A DNA stretch of 64,000 nucleotides from Neocallimastix lanati (nom. inval.) (taxonomy: Eukaryota > Neocallimastigomycota > Neocallimastigomycetes > Neocallimastigales > Neocallimastigaceae), in contig JACVTC010000015.1 of NCBI GenBank assembly GCA_016946835.1, positions 1,236,501-1,300,500 on the forward strand, read 5' to 3'. The notes below the pieces were generated by a model. It searched no databases. It was not told the DNA's origin and worked only from the letters and a program-made list of their open reading frames with translations. Numbering within the stretch: position 1 is the first letter of the stretch; every line of letters begins with the position of its first letter. A program made the position numbers and the translations under genes. This document shows, piece after piece, positions 1 to 12,945 of this stretch.

Positions 1-663
1 TTCTTTAGAAGCACAATAAAAAAGGGATGGAAAAAAAAAAAAAAAAAAAAAAAAACTATTTCGCATTGGAAAAAAAAAAAATCCTTAAAAAAATCCACCC
101 AGGATTAATCCTGTAATAACTAATGTGTATTCACTAGTGTATTTTAACTAGTGTATTAATTAGTACATTAACTAGTGTCGGTTTCCTTCTCATCCTTTCT
201 TTGTTTTTGATCCAAGTTAGAGGTGACTATAATACGAAACTTGCCCCCAATGACTACGGCAGAAAAATAACATTTCGTTTATATGGAAAAGGAATATGAT
301 GACTTCTTAAGAAATTCTATTTTAATGGAATAAAATGCTTTTTTTTTTTTTTAACGTTATTATTCATTCTCTATATGATAGGAGATTTTAATTCTAAATC
401 ATTGGAAAAACGGTACAACCTAGGTAGTACAGCAATTCTTTTTAGGTTAACTTCTCATCTTGAAAGACATAAAAGGGAGGATCATTAGTATTAAGAAATT
501 TTGGAAACTTCCCCTCGTACTACAAAAACTTGCACGTTTATCGATGATACCAAATTGCAATTTTATATATTTCTTTTCCCACCTACTGACTAATTTTTAA
601 CAATTTTCTGAAGCTGAGATCTTGTTGGAGCACATAACATAACACAATTGTTATCTGTAATCA

Positions 664-693
664 CCAATCAAGATTCCATATTGATCACATTCA

Positions 694-724
<31 letters not shown>

Positions 725-801
725 GAGACCTCCACAGCAGCATTTATCCCCAATCGAGATTCCATATTGATCACATTCATTAAAAAAAAAAAAAAAAAAA
801 A
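664..801. repeat. Two-copy repeat ending in poly(A)
   Basis: The unit contains AGATTCCATATTGATCACAT followed by TCATT and a long A run. It occurs at about 670-720 and again at about 757-800. The segment between copies (GAGAGACCTCCACAGCAGCA) is unique. It is probably a local duplication; no function is evident. Confidence 0.7.
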
Positions 802-1097
802 GTCATTAAATGAACAAAGTTTAAAATAAAATGGTTGAGAGAGAGAGGGGGGACAACCTTTGAACGAACACCTTTCTTTTCTTAATTATTAAATAATTTT
901 AAATATCGAAAATTGACCATCAACCCCCCTTTAACACAAGCCTTGGAAGATATAAAGTATGAAGTTTTCAATTAAAAAAATTATAGCACTTAAAAACCTC
1001 GGATACCAAAGTGATGAATCTTCATTAATACAGTATATATAGGAACTGAGTTATATGCTTTATTATTATTATTATTTTTTTTTAAGATCCAAGAAAA

Positions 1098-1340
1098 AAA
1101 AAAAAAAAGCAAGGTACATATCTTTATTTTCAAATTTATGTCTCTGACAAGGAATTCTTAATGAAGTGTAAAAAAAAAAAAAAGCAAGGTACATATCTTT
1201 ATTTTCAAATTTATGTCTCTGACAAGGAATTCTTAATGAAGTGTAAAAAAAAAAAGCAAGGTACATATCTTTATTTTCAAATTTATGTCTCTGACAAGGA
1301 ATTCTTAATGAAGTGTAAAAAAAAAAAAAAAAAAAAAAAC
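1098..1340. repeat. Three-copy tandem repeat of about 72-75 bp
   Basis: Each unit starts GCAAGGTACATATCTTTATT, continues to GGAATTCTTAATGAAGTGT and ends in an A run of 10-19 nt. Units begin near 1110, 1184 and 1256. The copies are identical apart from A-run length, so the expansion is recent. Open frames on both strands here follow from the repeat and are not counted as genes. Confidence 0.85.
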
Positions 1341-1567
1341 TTATACATTCTTCTCGGTTTTACGAAATCCAAAGTGTTCAAGTCTCATCAATTCCTTTAT
1401 TAATTTCCATATTTTTAGAGATTCTATCAGCAAATGATTTTCACCACAAATTTTAACCTATCAACCTATTATTAATAAGAGAGCTGGTCACAATAGTTAA
1501 TTACAATCATCTGATGAATCTCCCTTTTTTATAGGTTATCGAAACCATCGTCGATGCATTATTCCAT

Positions 1568-1612
<45 letters not shown>

Positions 1613-1953
1613 GAAAATCACCATTCCAAATACGAATGAATTAAGACTTTGAGCCATCTGAAAAAAAAAAAAAGCCAAGATTGAAAATAGTACCTAAGGA
1701 AGTAGATTTCACTTGATTCTTATGCAATCCTCTTTTTTTACAAGGAAATCAATGCTTTTTGAAAGTAACTCTATTGGAAATTCCATCAGGAACCCCATGT
1801 TTTTATTATTATTTTTTTTTTTTATTAAAAGTTAGGCGTAGATAAAATTGACTCACTCACAAAAATTTTTTTTTTTTTTTTTCATCGCTTAATATCTTGA
1901 TTAATTTCCTTATTCTTGTTTTTTTTACCTTGACGTTCCAAAATTCCTAAGTG

Positions 1954-1997
<44 letters not shown>

Positions 1998-2097
1998 AGA
2001 GAAACTTATGATGAAGACGACTGACGATGACCTTTGTTGAAGAAATCCAATACCCTTTTGGAAATTTAGGAAGAGAATGGGCTAGAGCTTTTTTTTT

Positions 2098-2204
2098 TTT
2101 TTTTTAATTTTTTCATCGGTAGAAGAGAAGAAATAAGTTCATTGTTATTGTTTTTTTTTAATTTTTTTCATCGATAGAAGAAAAGAAACAAGTTCATTGT
2201 TATT

Positions 2205-2260
<56 letters not shown>

Positions 2261-2300
2261 CATCGGTAGAAGAGAAGAAATAAGTTCATTGTTATTGTTT
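2098..2300. repeat. Three-copy repeat separated by T runs
   Basis: The unit is a T run, TTTTCATCGGTAGAAGAGAA, GAAATAAGTTCATTGTTATTG and another T run. It is seen near 2110, 2165 and 2258. The middle copy differs at a few bases (CATCGATAGAAGAAAAGAAA). The T runs vary in length up to about 45 nt. Confidence 0.8.
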
Positions 2301-2507
2301 TTTTTTTTTTTTTTTATTATTTTTTATTTTTTTTAATAGGAATGAGAGACCATAAAAGATTGAATTAAATGTTTTAATTTTTTTTTTTTTTGAATTATTT
2401 TATTTTTTTTTGGATCATTCTAAACATCATTTTTTTTTCTGATTTCAGGTTGATGATGTTAATCGATAGTTCCTTTTGCTTATCATGGAATTGAATGGTA
2501 ATGGATG

Positions 2508-2543
<36 letters not shown>

Positions 2544-3494
2544 GTAACAAAAATTACGAGAGGGTTTGTGGCGAGACAGATAGAGAAGGATAATCAATAA
2601 TCAATAATAAAATAAAGCACTTAGAGATAGTTTATCCAGTCGACTTAAGTTGACTAACTAACTAAACGCATGAATCAAATATCAAATATCGGATGAATGA
2701 TCAACTACTTCTAGTCTAACCTCTACTCTATGAAATAGAAATAGGCTGAACCAATTAATCAGGGAAGAATAAATAAATCAGTAAATCAGTTTCCAATGGT
2801 TACTCTCCGGTTAATTTGCTTTCATAAATCAGGCAGTGCTCATGTTAAAGTCTCCAAAAAAAAAAAAGAAAAAGAAAAAAAAAAAAAGAAATAGAAGAAG
2901 AAATAGATAATGGATAATTTTAAAATGTGGATTCTGAAGTCATGTGAAAAAAAAAAAGAAAAGAAAAAATAAAAAAAAGAAATTAAAAAAAAAAAAAACT
3001 TCAAAGAGAATGCCTACGGAACCGGAACGACTTGAAATGAATGCTTTTTTTTTTTTTTTTCTAGTGGGAATAATAGATTGGACATTACCACCACGACAGA
3101 ACAATTAGAAAGAGTGATTGATTTTCATAGACTACTCTAAGTTATTAAAACAAACAAACAAACAAATAAACAAAAAAAAAACACAAGATGAGTATAGGAA
3201 TTATCTTTAAGGGACGGCTTGACCTAAGACAATAATACATCCCAAGCGATATAAACTTTTTTGCAACCTTGGGAAAGTGGGAGCGGCGATTGGATCCATT
3301 GTTTTTTTTTTTTTTTTTTTTGGAAATATTTGTAGGTTGAAAAGAAAGAAAGAAAGAAAGGGTGAGATTTTTTAATATGGATGGGATAATCTATAATCTA
3401 TATCCTCCTTGGTTGGTTGGCAATCATTACCCCTTACCTCTTTTCCCTAAAAAAAAAACATAGGAATAAATGAAATAAATGGAATAAAAAAAAA

Positions 3495-3862
3495 AAAAAG
3501 AAAAAAGGAATCATGAGGTTTCTTTTTTATAAACATTTAAAACAAAAACAAAAAAGAAAAGGAATCATGAGGTTTCTTTTTTATAAACATTTAAAACAAA
3601 AACAAAAAAGAAAAGGAATCATGAGGTTTCTTTTTTATAAACATTTAAAACAAAAACAAAAAAAGGAATCATGAGGTTTCTTTTTTATAAACATTTAAAA
3701 CAAAAACAAAAAAAGGAATCATGAGGTTTCTTTTTTATAAACATTTAAAACAAAAACAAAAAAAAAAAAAGGAATCATGAGGTTTCTTTTTTATAAACAT
3801 TTAAAACAAAAACAAAAACAAAAACAAAAACAAAAACAAAAACAAAAAACAAAAAAACAAAA
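3495..3862. repeat. Six-copy minisatellite, 50-54 bp unit, ending in (ACAAAA)n
   Basis: Six head-to-tail copies each contain GGAATCATGAGGTTTCTTTT, TTATAAACATTTAAAACAAA and AACAAAAA. The copies differ only in the A/C-rich spacer. The array ends in a pure (CAAAAA)n stretch at about 3803-3860. No coding potential is seen. Confidence 0.88.
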
Positions 3863-4444
3863 TGCTGACCCGATCAAATACTCATTAACTAAGAAGTCAC
3901 ATAAGAAAAAAAGATAATTCATCAATTATTCATCAGAATTACAGAAAACTGTAATTCGGACACCTGACAGAGGTCATTCGTTTTTTTTTTCTTTTCTTCA
4001 ACCCTCATTGGACCTGGATAAGTAATCCATATCACTGGGGTAAAAACGTTCCATTCCACCAAGAAGGAATATAAAAAAATATATTCATTAATTTTTTTAC
4101 TTTTCATAATTTAAAATAGATGAGTTGGAAGAGAACAGTTTTTTTTTTTTTTTTTTAGACTAGTAAGAGAATATATTTTCACTACTTTATTAAAGAGATA
4201 ATTATATTTTTATGTATTATACATATACATATATATATATATATATTTTTTTTTTTTAAAAAAAAATACATTATATAAATTAAAAATAAAAATGAAATGT
4301 ATATAAAAGATTAAATAAAAAAAAATAAAAAAAAAATAAAAAAATAAAAAAAAAAAAAAAAAAATATAAAAAAAATTTTTTTTTTTCAATTAATCAAAGA
4401 AAATTTAATGTTAATGTAATAAAGAATAAAAATAAGTTTAACAG

Positions 4445-4636
4445 TTAAAAAATAAAAATTTCGGTGTGACATATACTATGTGTGGTAACCTGATCACCAT
4501 TTAAATCTAAAATAACAAAAACAAAAAGGTCAACACCTTCGAAAATAGATAGTGTGGTGTCCACTAAGCTCTCCCATGAACCACAAGAAAGATCATCAAA
4601 AAATTGAATTGCTTCCAATAGGTTCTGTGTTCGCAA
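4445..4636 (-). other. Possible coding remnant, unidentified
   Basis: A minus-strand open frame of about 63 codons has more balanced composition than its surroundings and a normal-looking residue mix (for example NLLEAIQFFDDLSCGSWESL and VILDLNGDQVTTHSICHTEI). It has no convincing start, no partner exon that I can join with confidence, and I do not recognise the family. An overlapping frame continues to about 4827. It could be an old gene fragment or chance. Confidence 0.2.
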
Positions 4637-4988
4637 CTGCGCTGTTAAGTAAATGTGTATTGATGTGAATTAATAGGACTTCTAACTGCACTATTCCTTT
4701 TGCTATATCGGTACAATGTCGACACTCTTAATAATGAAAGTTGTTTTTTTTTTGCTAAACCTCTCAAAAAAAGTAACTCAAGAGAGCTACTGATGATCGG
4801 TATTGGTTTTAACAAGATAACGTGCAATCCCCCACAATGTAAGGGAACGGTAGACCTCTAGGAACTATTTTAAGAGTTGTTCACTTAAAATGTCTCCGTT
4901 TCCCCCCCGCCCCCTTTCAGTATCGAATTGTAACTCATCTAAAAGTTGAAATTCCATCAAGAAGGGATATATAAATATAAATATACCT

Positions 4989-5031
<43 letters not shown>

Positions 5032-5746
5032 AAATTTTCATATTCTAAAAAGATTTACATCGACATAGTGAAAAAAGTAGAGCATCCAAATAAAAATATC
5101 CAATGGATAAAAGATTGATCTCCTTTTCACACAGCAAGGATAGAATTTTAGGACAATGGACAGAAACTCTATCCCTTTCTAATTGTAATTTTGTAGTACT
5201 TGTATTTGTAACCGGCTCTTAATCTTTAAGATCCAGTTAAAACCTAAACTTTAATTGGAGGTATTCAAGGCTGAGGCTTGAATAGAGATTACTAGTTTTT
5301 AAGTAAAAATTTGATGTTATCATAATTCGTACCTTAAATTCCTTGGAATTTTACCAACATTAGACTAATAAGATTCAATAATATAATATATCTTTTGAAT
5401 TTAGTTGATATTCTTTTTTTTTCCTAATTTTCTTGTAAGAGCATCAGTGATTTTTTTTTTTTTTGACCAAGAATAACATGGCATTCTCGGAGGCAGAATT
5501 AATAATTCACTCACCATACTTATTATAATGATTTAAATGATTATTTATAAGAAAATATTATTTATTAAGCAAGTTTAAATAATATAGGAGGAGATCGTGG
5601 GCATCCTTATCTTACTCCTCAATTTAAATAGGGAATTAATAACTTTGACAAATAATATCAATTATATAAAACTACAATACACAATCGTATATATATAATA
5701 AACATCCGTTATACAATATTTGTATTTTTTTTTTTTTTTTTTATAA

Positions 5747-5780
<34 letters not shown>

Positions 5781-6373
5781 AAATATAATAATAATAATAA
5801 TAAGAAAAAAAAAAAATAAAAAAAAAAAAAATAAAAATAAAAAATAATATATATATATATTTTATTAATATTCATTTATACCTTTTATTTTCATTATTAA
5901 CTAATATTATTGAATATTCAATAATATGTAGATATAATAGTAATAGTAATATATATATATATATATTATATAATAAAAAATATAATATAATAAAATAAAT
6001 AAAAAAAATTAATAAAATAATATATATAAAAAAAAATCAAAAAAATCAAAATATAAAAATAATTGATATATATATACATTTTATTTTATTTTTTTTTTTT
6101 AATTTTACTTTTATTTTATTATATTTTATTTTAAAAATAGTTCTTTTTTTTTCTTTTTTTTTTTATATATTATTATATAATAAAATAGAGATATATATAA
6201 TAAATTATTTATATTTTAAATACTATAGTTAAGATGTATATTACATTCATTAATGTGTATGGTTCTTTTTAAATATTTTTTAAAAAATTTTTTTTTTTTT
6301 ATTATATTTTTATTTTTATTTTTTAAATTTAAACTTTTTTTTTTTTTTTCTTTTTTTTTGAAATTTGATTAAT

Positions 6374-6556
6374 TTAGTTCTGACAATAATATGGAAGTGA
6401 ACACCATTGTTCATCCTCAATTGCCCATGGTCCATTCTCATCTTCTTCATAGACATCTAAACAGCTGGAACAACATTTATATCTATTTTTTTTTTTTTTT
6501 TTATATTTGGTTTATTTTTTTTATTTATTTGTTTTATTTATTTAAAATTTTAAATT

Positions 6557-6599
<43 letters not shown>

Positions 6600-6740
6600 T
6601 TAGTTTTATACTGTATGTAAAAATACTTATTAAATATTATTATTATTATTATTATTAAACTATTATTATTATTTCTTTTTTTGAAATTCAATAAACACCA
6701 ACACCAACATATATATATATGTATTTTCTTTTTAATTTTA

Positions 6741-6772
<32 letters not shown>

Positions 6773-9700
6773 CTTACTCAGTTCCTTCTCCTGGACAGCG
6801 TGTATCGCCCGGTGAGGAGTCACAGATGTCACGAAGTCCACACCATTCCTCTCCTTCTACTCCCCACTTTCCTGTTTCATCTTGGTAGGTAAGTTCACAG
6901 TTGCTACAGCATGGATATCCGTAACAGCTTTCATTTTCAGGTTCATTACCATTACCATTACTATTACCATTACCAATACCACACCACTCATCATTTTCTA
7001 TACCCCAATCTCCGGAGTTATCGGTTGACACAATTTCAGTGGTGGTCTTACAGCATGGATAGTAGGGTTCTATCTTTTCAGAGAAACAATTTTCATTACC
7101 GTTGGAAATGGAAGTACTAGAGGGTCTCTTGGTTGTGGTAGTTTTACTTGAGGTCTTTGTTTTACTACCACCATTACCAGTAACACTGGTATCATCTCCA
7201 ACAATAACACCACGACCGTTAGTAGCCACGTAAACACGTCCGAAAATATTTGGATCTCCAATAACTTTACTGTTGTAGACTCCCCATTGGTGTGAATCAT
7301 CATTAAGTAATTCCCAAGTACTACCAAGATCTGTGGAACGGTAAACACCATAGTATCCATCATACTTACCAACAACATAAACTGTATATGGAGCGCTGGA
7401 ACCTGGGGCGGCCTTACCAAAACCAACGGAATCTGCTGTTTTAAACTTTGGATCAACTTCCTTGAAGGTCTTACCCTTATCCGTAGATATTTGAACCCCT
7501 CCCCAATAGGTACAGGCTAACCATAAATGACCTTCAACTTCATAGGGTGACATCAACTGTCCGGAACTCATGTTGCTTGCTTGCTTCTTGTACGTTTTAC
7601 CTCCATCCTCACTGATGTATAGATCTTGATGGTCATAACCGTACATCAACGTTGGATTCTTACCATCTGGTCGAATTTGAATACAGTTATTACAGCTGTT
7701 GACTGCAGTCCAAGAGGCACCATAGTTGGTGGTGTAGTATGGCTTTTGTGATTGGTTTGGAATCCAGGTCACTACCTTACCATCCCCTGAAATGGTAATA
7801 TGACCACCCGTGGCCTTTTCATAGGGTAAGGATTTCATTGGTGTCCAGGAGTGACCTCCATCGGTGGAATAGGCTGCATTATCAGTACCGCAGGAAACTA
7901 CAATTTTGGGGTTGGAGACTGCATATTCTACTGAGTTACCCGTGGTGTAGGTTGGATTGACCCACATCTCTACGGTTTCATGGATATCATCTTGGGTGAA
8001 ACCTCCAAGATCTCCCAATGCAGTTAAAAGTTGTGGAATACCTGGTCCAGCAGGTGGTGCTTCAATATCATTAATAGCTGTTTCTTCAAATCCACGAACA
8101 TTAGGAGCCCAATGGGTAACGGCATTCTTCTTTGCATTAGTGAAATCCGTGGTGGTGTAGACGGTAGCACCAGTACCGTAGGAAACGTTATTATCATTGA
8201 AGGGATCCATGGCTAAGGCGGCTATCCACCATCCAAATTTCAAATTGTCGGCTTTACCGAAATCAAGCCATGGGTATTCACTAATATCTAATTCAGCATG
8301 ACTGGCAACTCCTTCAGACCAAGTCTCACCATAGTCACTACTCATGTACAATTCATCGCTTGGCCACCAAAGATTCAAGGTAGAGACAATAACAACACCT
8401 GGATTAGTACCACTGGTTTGAACCCCGGTGTAACCAAATTGTTGTGTTTCATAGGATCCATGAACTGGAGTAACCTCCTTAAATTTGTAATCTGGAAGAC
8501 TGATACGGTAAACGTCTCCTTGTGTGGCTCCATTTGGACCAATAGAATTGGCATAGGTAACATATAAATATTTACCATCAGCACTGAAAGCTCCATGTTG
8601 TGGATAGTAACCGATATTTGGTTGGCCACTAATTTGCTTGAAACTGGAACCACCATCATTACTTATGTACAGTGGTGCCTTCGTATCATCGGTAGCAACT
8701 ATGATGGTTTTTCCCTTAGAACCTGGAACGAAAAGAATGAATGGAATATCGTGGTTAGTGGGGAATCCTTTTACTTGTTCAAAAGATTCACCATAATTAC
8801 TTGATTTGTATAAACCAGATTTTCTGGTACCAAAGTAAATGATGTTATTGTCGACGGGATTGACAGCAAGTCTTTCACCACGACCACGACCATCATCATT
8901 AGCTCCAAAGTGGAAAGGAGCATCCCAACGATGCTTCCAAGTTTTACCATAGTCATCAGAACTAATAATGGCTCCATTTTCACCGTAACTCATGTAGGTA
9001 CCTGCAGCAATATAGACACGATTGGGTTCCTTCGTATCAATACCAATACTTTCACAACCAAATAACCACCATTCACTACCACTGAATACATCTTGAATAG
9101 GGATCCAAGATTTGTTGGCTTGATCGTAACGATAAGAACCACCCATATCAGTTCTTAAATATAATAATCCTTCCTCTATATTTATATATTTATATATTTA
9201 ACATAAATATAGATATATTGATACATAAATATATATGTTTTTTTTTTTAAAAAAAAATTTATTTCATAATTGACATTAATTATTTATAAACGTGATATCG
9301 TTTTTTGAAAGGTGAAAAAAAAAAATTCAAATTTTTTGATATTATTATTTCAATATATTTTGGACATATGTTGATAGCAATTAGTTATCATTGTCATTAA
9401 CATATAAATATTATAAATATATAATATATTAATATTAATAATTATTAAGCATTTTTTTAAACATATTTTATTAATTTTTTTTTAAATTATATATAAATCT
9501 TTTTTTTTTTTTTTTTATTATTGTTATATCTTGTATTCTATTATTATTATTATTATATTTATATATAAATATGATTTTTACCTGCAGGATTGTAAATTAA
9601 ATTGGTGACGAAACCTCCACCACCAATCTTTATTTTATTTTATTTTATTATTATTATTTATATATAATAATAATAATAATAGATAAAAATTATGTATATA

Positions 9701-9914
9701 TATTATTTTAAAAATCAATTGATTAAATTAGTTTTTAATTTTAATATTTTTCTTTCTCTTATATTAAATTTATATTTATTATATGAATTTATTTTTTTTT
9801 TTTGTTCTTAAATTTTATTCATACATTAGTATTATACCAGTTATATTCAACAGAGAAACATGCTGGAATGCATAATGTAATTAACCCTAAAAGAGTTAAA
9901 GCTAATGTTTTCAT
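6374..9914 (-). CDS. GH74 xyloglucanase with three C-terminal fungal dockerins (4 exons)
   Basis: Predicted secreted endo-acting xyloglucanase that docks onto the fungal cellulosome. Exons: 9825-9914, 9582-9627, 6778-9175 and 6374-6482. Introns are 197, 406 and 295 bp, all GT..AG. The join is in frame for 880 residues. Residues 1-19 or so form a signal peptide (MKTLALTLLGLITLCIPAC). The catalytic part (about 23-710) starts with the GH74 N-terminal pattern IGGGGFV and RTDMGGSYRY, whose Asp (about D55) matches the family's first catalytic acid. A second motif, ALGDLGGF (about D434), matches the other. At least nine Asp-box repeats (such as SSDYGETW, STDGGHSW and SEDGGKTY) fit the twin seven-bladed propellers. 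A Lys/Ser/Thr linker (about 712-738) precedes three cysteine-rich dockerins at about 741-780, 796-830 and 839-880. The third is split by the last intron: an apparent TAA at 6774-6776 lies inside a GTAAGT donor. Upstream and downstream flanks are gene-poor, so no operon-like partner is visible. Start chosen because it gives the signal peptide. Confidence 0.93.
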
Positions 9915-10817
9915 TTTGATTATGATTAATTTTTTTATTTAAAAAAAATTAAAGAAAATAGTTTTTATGTAAATTTAAATTATATATAACCTCTAGCTAT
10001 ATATTTTACTGAATTATATTATTTTAAATTATTTTAAAATTTCTAAATTTCAAAGAAAAAAAATAAATAACAAAATTTATATATATTAATTATTTTACAA
10101 TGTTCATATTTACAAATTTATTGTAAATGATAGTTAAACATTGAAAAATGAATAGAAAAAAGAAATTAAATTTAAAATAAATTTGGTACTTTAATATTAT
10201 ATTTATATACTTTTTATATATATATTATTATAGAAAAGAAATTATAATTTTTTTCTATTATTGTTTATTATCTTTTTTTTTTTTTTTTTATCTTTATCTT
10301 TCAATGAATAAAAGTTATATTAATAAATCCAAAAATATATTAAATAAGGTTCTATTTTAAGATAGAGAAAATTAGTTTTAGAATTTAATTTATGGAAATT
10401 TTAAAAAATAATTAATTATGAATATTTTTATAATAATTTATCCTAACCCATTTTATATCATTTTATTTAATAATTATAGTTATGCAAACCATTTTATTAT
10501 TATTTAAAGTTTAATATGAACAAAATGACTGTAAAATTCAAATTTCCATATTTAAATTAATTGTCATAAATTAATTTTTTTTTTTTTTTACAAAAATCTT
10601 TTTTTTTAATTTATATGAACATATGAACATAAGTTAATCATTTCTAATTTATATCATATATATTATACTGTTAATATACGTTACTTTTATATATTGTATT
10701 GTATAATTTAATATAATAATAAAATGGAATATATTTTAATATAAATAAATTAGGAACAATAAAATATTTTTAATTTATGAAAAGAAATTTTTTTTCATAA
10801 ATTAAAAATAAAAATAT

Positions 10818-10821
10818 AAAA

Positions 10822-10892
<71 letters not shown>

Positions 10893-10893
10893 A
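10818..10893. repeat. (AAAT)n microsatellite
   Basis: About 19 uninterrupted AAAT units. Confidence 0.95.
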
Positions 10894-11401
10894 CTATAAC
10901 AATAATTAATATAACAATTATTATCCATATAAAACTTGAAATACTTCAATTATTAGTAATTTTTTATATAAATAATAATTCAAAATTACACACATGCGGC
11001 CAAAAATTTTTATTTTAGAACTTTTTGTTAGTCAATGTTTATCTTTTTTTTTTTTATATATCTTTAATATAATCTTTACTAATTTTAATATTTTTACACT
11101 AACGAATTTAAAGGAAATAAGAAAAAAAAAATAGAGAAGAAAAAGTAGAAGAAGAAAATGAAAAAGTAGAAGAAAAAGAAGAAAAAGAAGAAAAAAAAAG
11201 ATGATTAATTAAAAATTATTTTCAGGTTTAACTTGGAAATAATTTTATTGTCTATTTAATTATTAATTAAAAAATGAAATGAAATTTTTGTTAATTAAAA
11301 ATAGGAACATCTCTATTAAAAAAAAAAAAATTTTTTTTTATTTTCATATTATTCACATTCATATTCATATTCATTTTATTATTTTATTGTTTAACTCGTT
11401 A

Positions 11402-11840
11402 TTATTGTTCTTAAAAAATTTTATTATTTATTATTTATTAATAAATACTCTTCTTTATTCTTTTTATTATTTATTATTTATTAATAAATACTCTTTTTAT
11501 TATTTATTATTTATTATTTATTAATAAATACTCTTTTTATTATTTATTATTTATTATTTATTAATAAATACTCTTTTTATTATTTATTATTTATTATTTA
11601 TTAATAAATACTCTTTTTATTATTTATTATTTATTTATTAATAAATACTCTTTTTATTATTTATTATTTATTATTTATTAATAAATACTCTTTTTATTAT
11701 TTATTATTTATTATTTATTAATAAATACTCTTTTTATTATTTATTATTTATTATTTATTAATAAATACTCTTTTTATTATTTATTATTTAATATTTAATA
11801 TTTATTATTTAATTATTTATTATTTATTAATAAATAATAA
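11402..11840. repeat. Minisatellite with TTTATTAATAAATACTCTT units
   Basis: About nine head-to-tail units of 36-39 bp built from TTATTATTTATTA blocks plus the core TTTATTAATAAATACTCTT. The core contains the perfect 12-bp palindrome TTTATTAATAAA. The same core is repeated at 51240-51560 and 53157-53440. Confidence 0.9.
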
Positions 11841-12189
11841 ATAAATTATCAATATAATAAAGTTTTTGATCATATGTAGTACAAAACGTTTTTTTTTTTT
11901 TTTAATTAAATCATTAGTAATAATAATAATAAGTAAAAGTTGATTGTCATATAAAAAATTATAATAATTATTTATTATTATTTTAAAAAAAGAAAAAAAA
12001 ATTATTTTCTAATAATTATATTGAAAGAAACATTGGAAAGTTATATAATAATAATTGAAAGGTTTCTCTTTTCTTCATTTTTAATGATTCACTTTTCACA
12101 TTTTTTATATTTGAATAATTTCAGATATTTTTATCAAATTTGAGAAAATTAAATTTAATTATATAAGACAATAGTAACATTTATTCATA

Positions 12190-12420
12190 GTTTTATTATA
12201 TATATATTTATTATTATTATTATATTGTATTATTTTATTTTTATATTATATTATTTTATTTTTTCATATTATATTATTTTATTTTTTTATATAATATTAT
12301 TTTTTTTTTATATTATATTATTTTATTTTTATATTATATTATTTTATTTTTTTATATAATATTATTTTTTTTTTATTTTTATGCATATTTTATTTTTCTT
12401 ATATATTATTATTATTATTA
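12190..12420. repeat. Degenerate ATATTATATTATTTTATTTT repeats
   Basis: Imperfect repetition of ATATTATATTATTTTATTTT, including a duplicated block of about 60 bp at about 12242-12300 and 12312-12370. Simple sequence, no function evident. Confidence 0.7.
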
Positions 12421-12631
12421 TTATTTAAAAGTGTATACTATTTCATTTATTACTATATTTCTTTTATTTACTAATAATTTCAAAATGACTCTCTACAATT
12501 TTTTTTATCATCAATAAGTATTTTACTTATAGTAAATTAATTTGTCATTAATTTAAAAATTTATTTGAAACAATAAAATTATACCACAATTACGTCACAA
12601 CTAACTTATTTTTATTGTTATTGTGATAAAA

Positions 12632-12945
12632 AAAAGAGTCATTTTCTACTTTTTTCTATATTTTAAAATTAAGATAATTAAAAATTAAATATTAATATAT
12701 AAAAGTAGACGTTTAATTTCAGAAGGGAAAAATTAATACACTATGGAAAATATTTAACTCTTTAAAATAAAACATAATAAAAATAAAAATAAAAGAGTCA
12801 TTTTCTACTTTTTTCTATATTTTAAAATTAAGATAATTAAAGTTAATTAATCATATATAAAAGTAGACATTTAATTTCAGAAGGGAAAAATTAATACACT
12901 ATGGAAAATATTTAACTCTTTAAAATAAAACAAAAAAAATAAAAA
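12632..12945. repeat. Tandem duplication, about 159-bp period
   Basis: The segment starting AGAGTCATTTTCTACTTTTT and running through AAGGGAAAAATTAATACACT and ATGGAAAATATTTAACTCTT occurs at about 12635 and again at about 12794 with few differences. A recent local duplication in non-coding DNA. Confidence 0.85.

Larger units (their letters stand above)
1..6373. other. Gene-poor, extremely AT-rich region
   Basis: I see no convincing gene here. The DNA is dominated by homopolymer A or T runs (for example about 40 T near 1570-1611 and about 40 near 4990-5030), AT dinucleotide runs near 4230, 5750 and 5950, and short minisatellites listed separately. Nearly all open frames are short and run through repeats. 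The best remaining candidate is the minus-strand frame at 4445-4636. Confidence 0.8.

Noticed and set aside
1072-1403. Open frames on both strands
   Set aside because: Products of the three-copy 72-bp repeat with A runs; no independent coding signal.
3495-3862. CRISPR-like regular repeats
   Set aside because: Spacers are not unique (A/C-rich padding only), the host is eukaryotic and no cas genes exist; it is a minisatellite.
6911-8983. Several frames of 60-130 codons on both strands
   Set aside because: Shadows of the GH74 gene, which has a consistent protein family match across the whole stretch.
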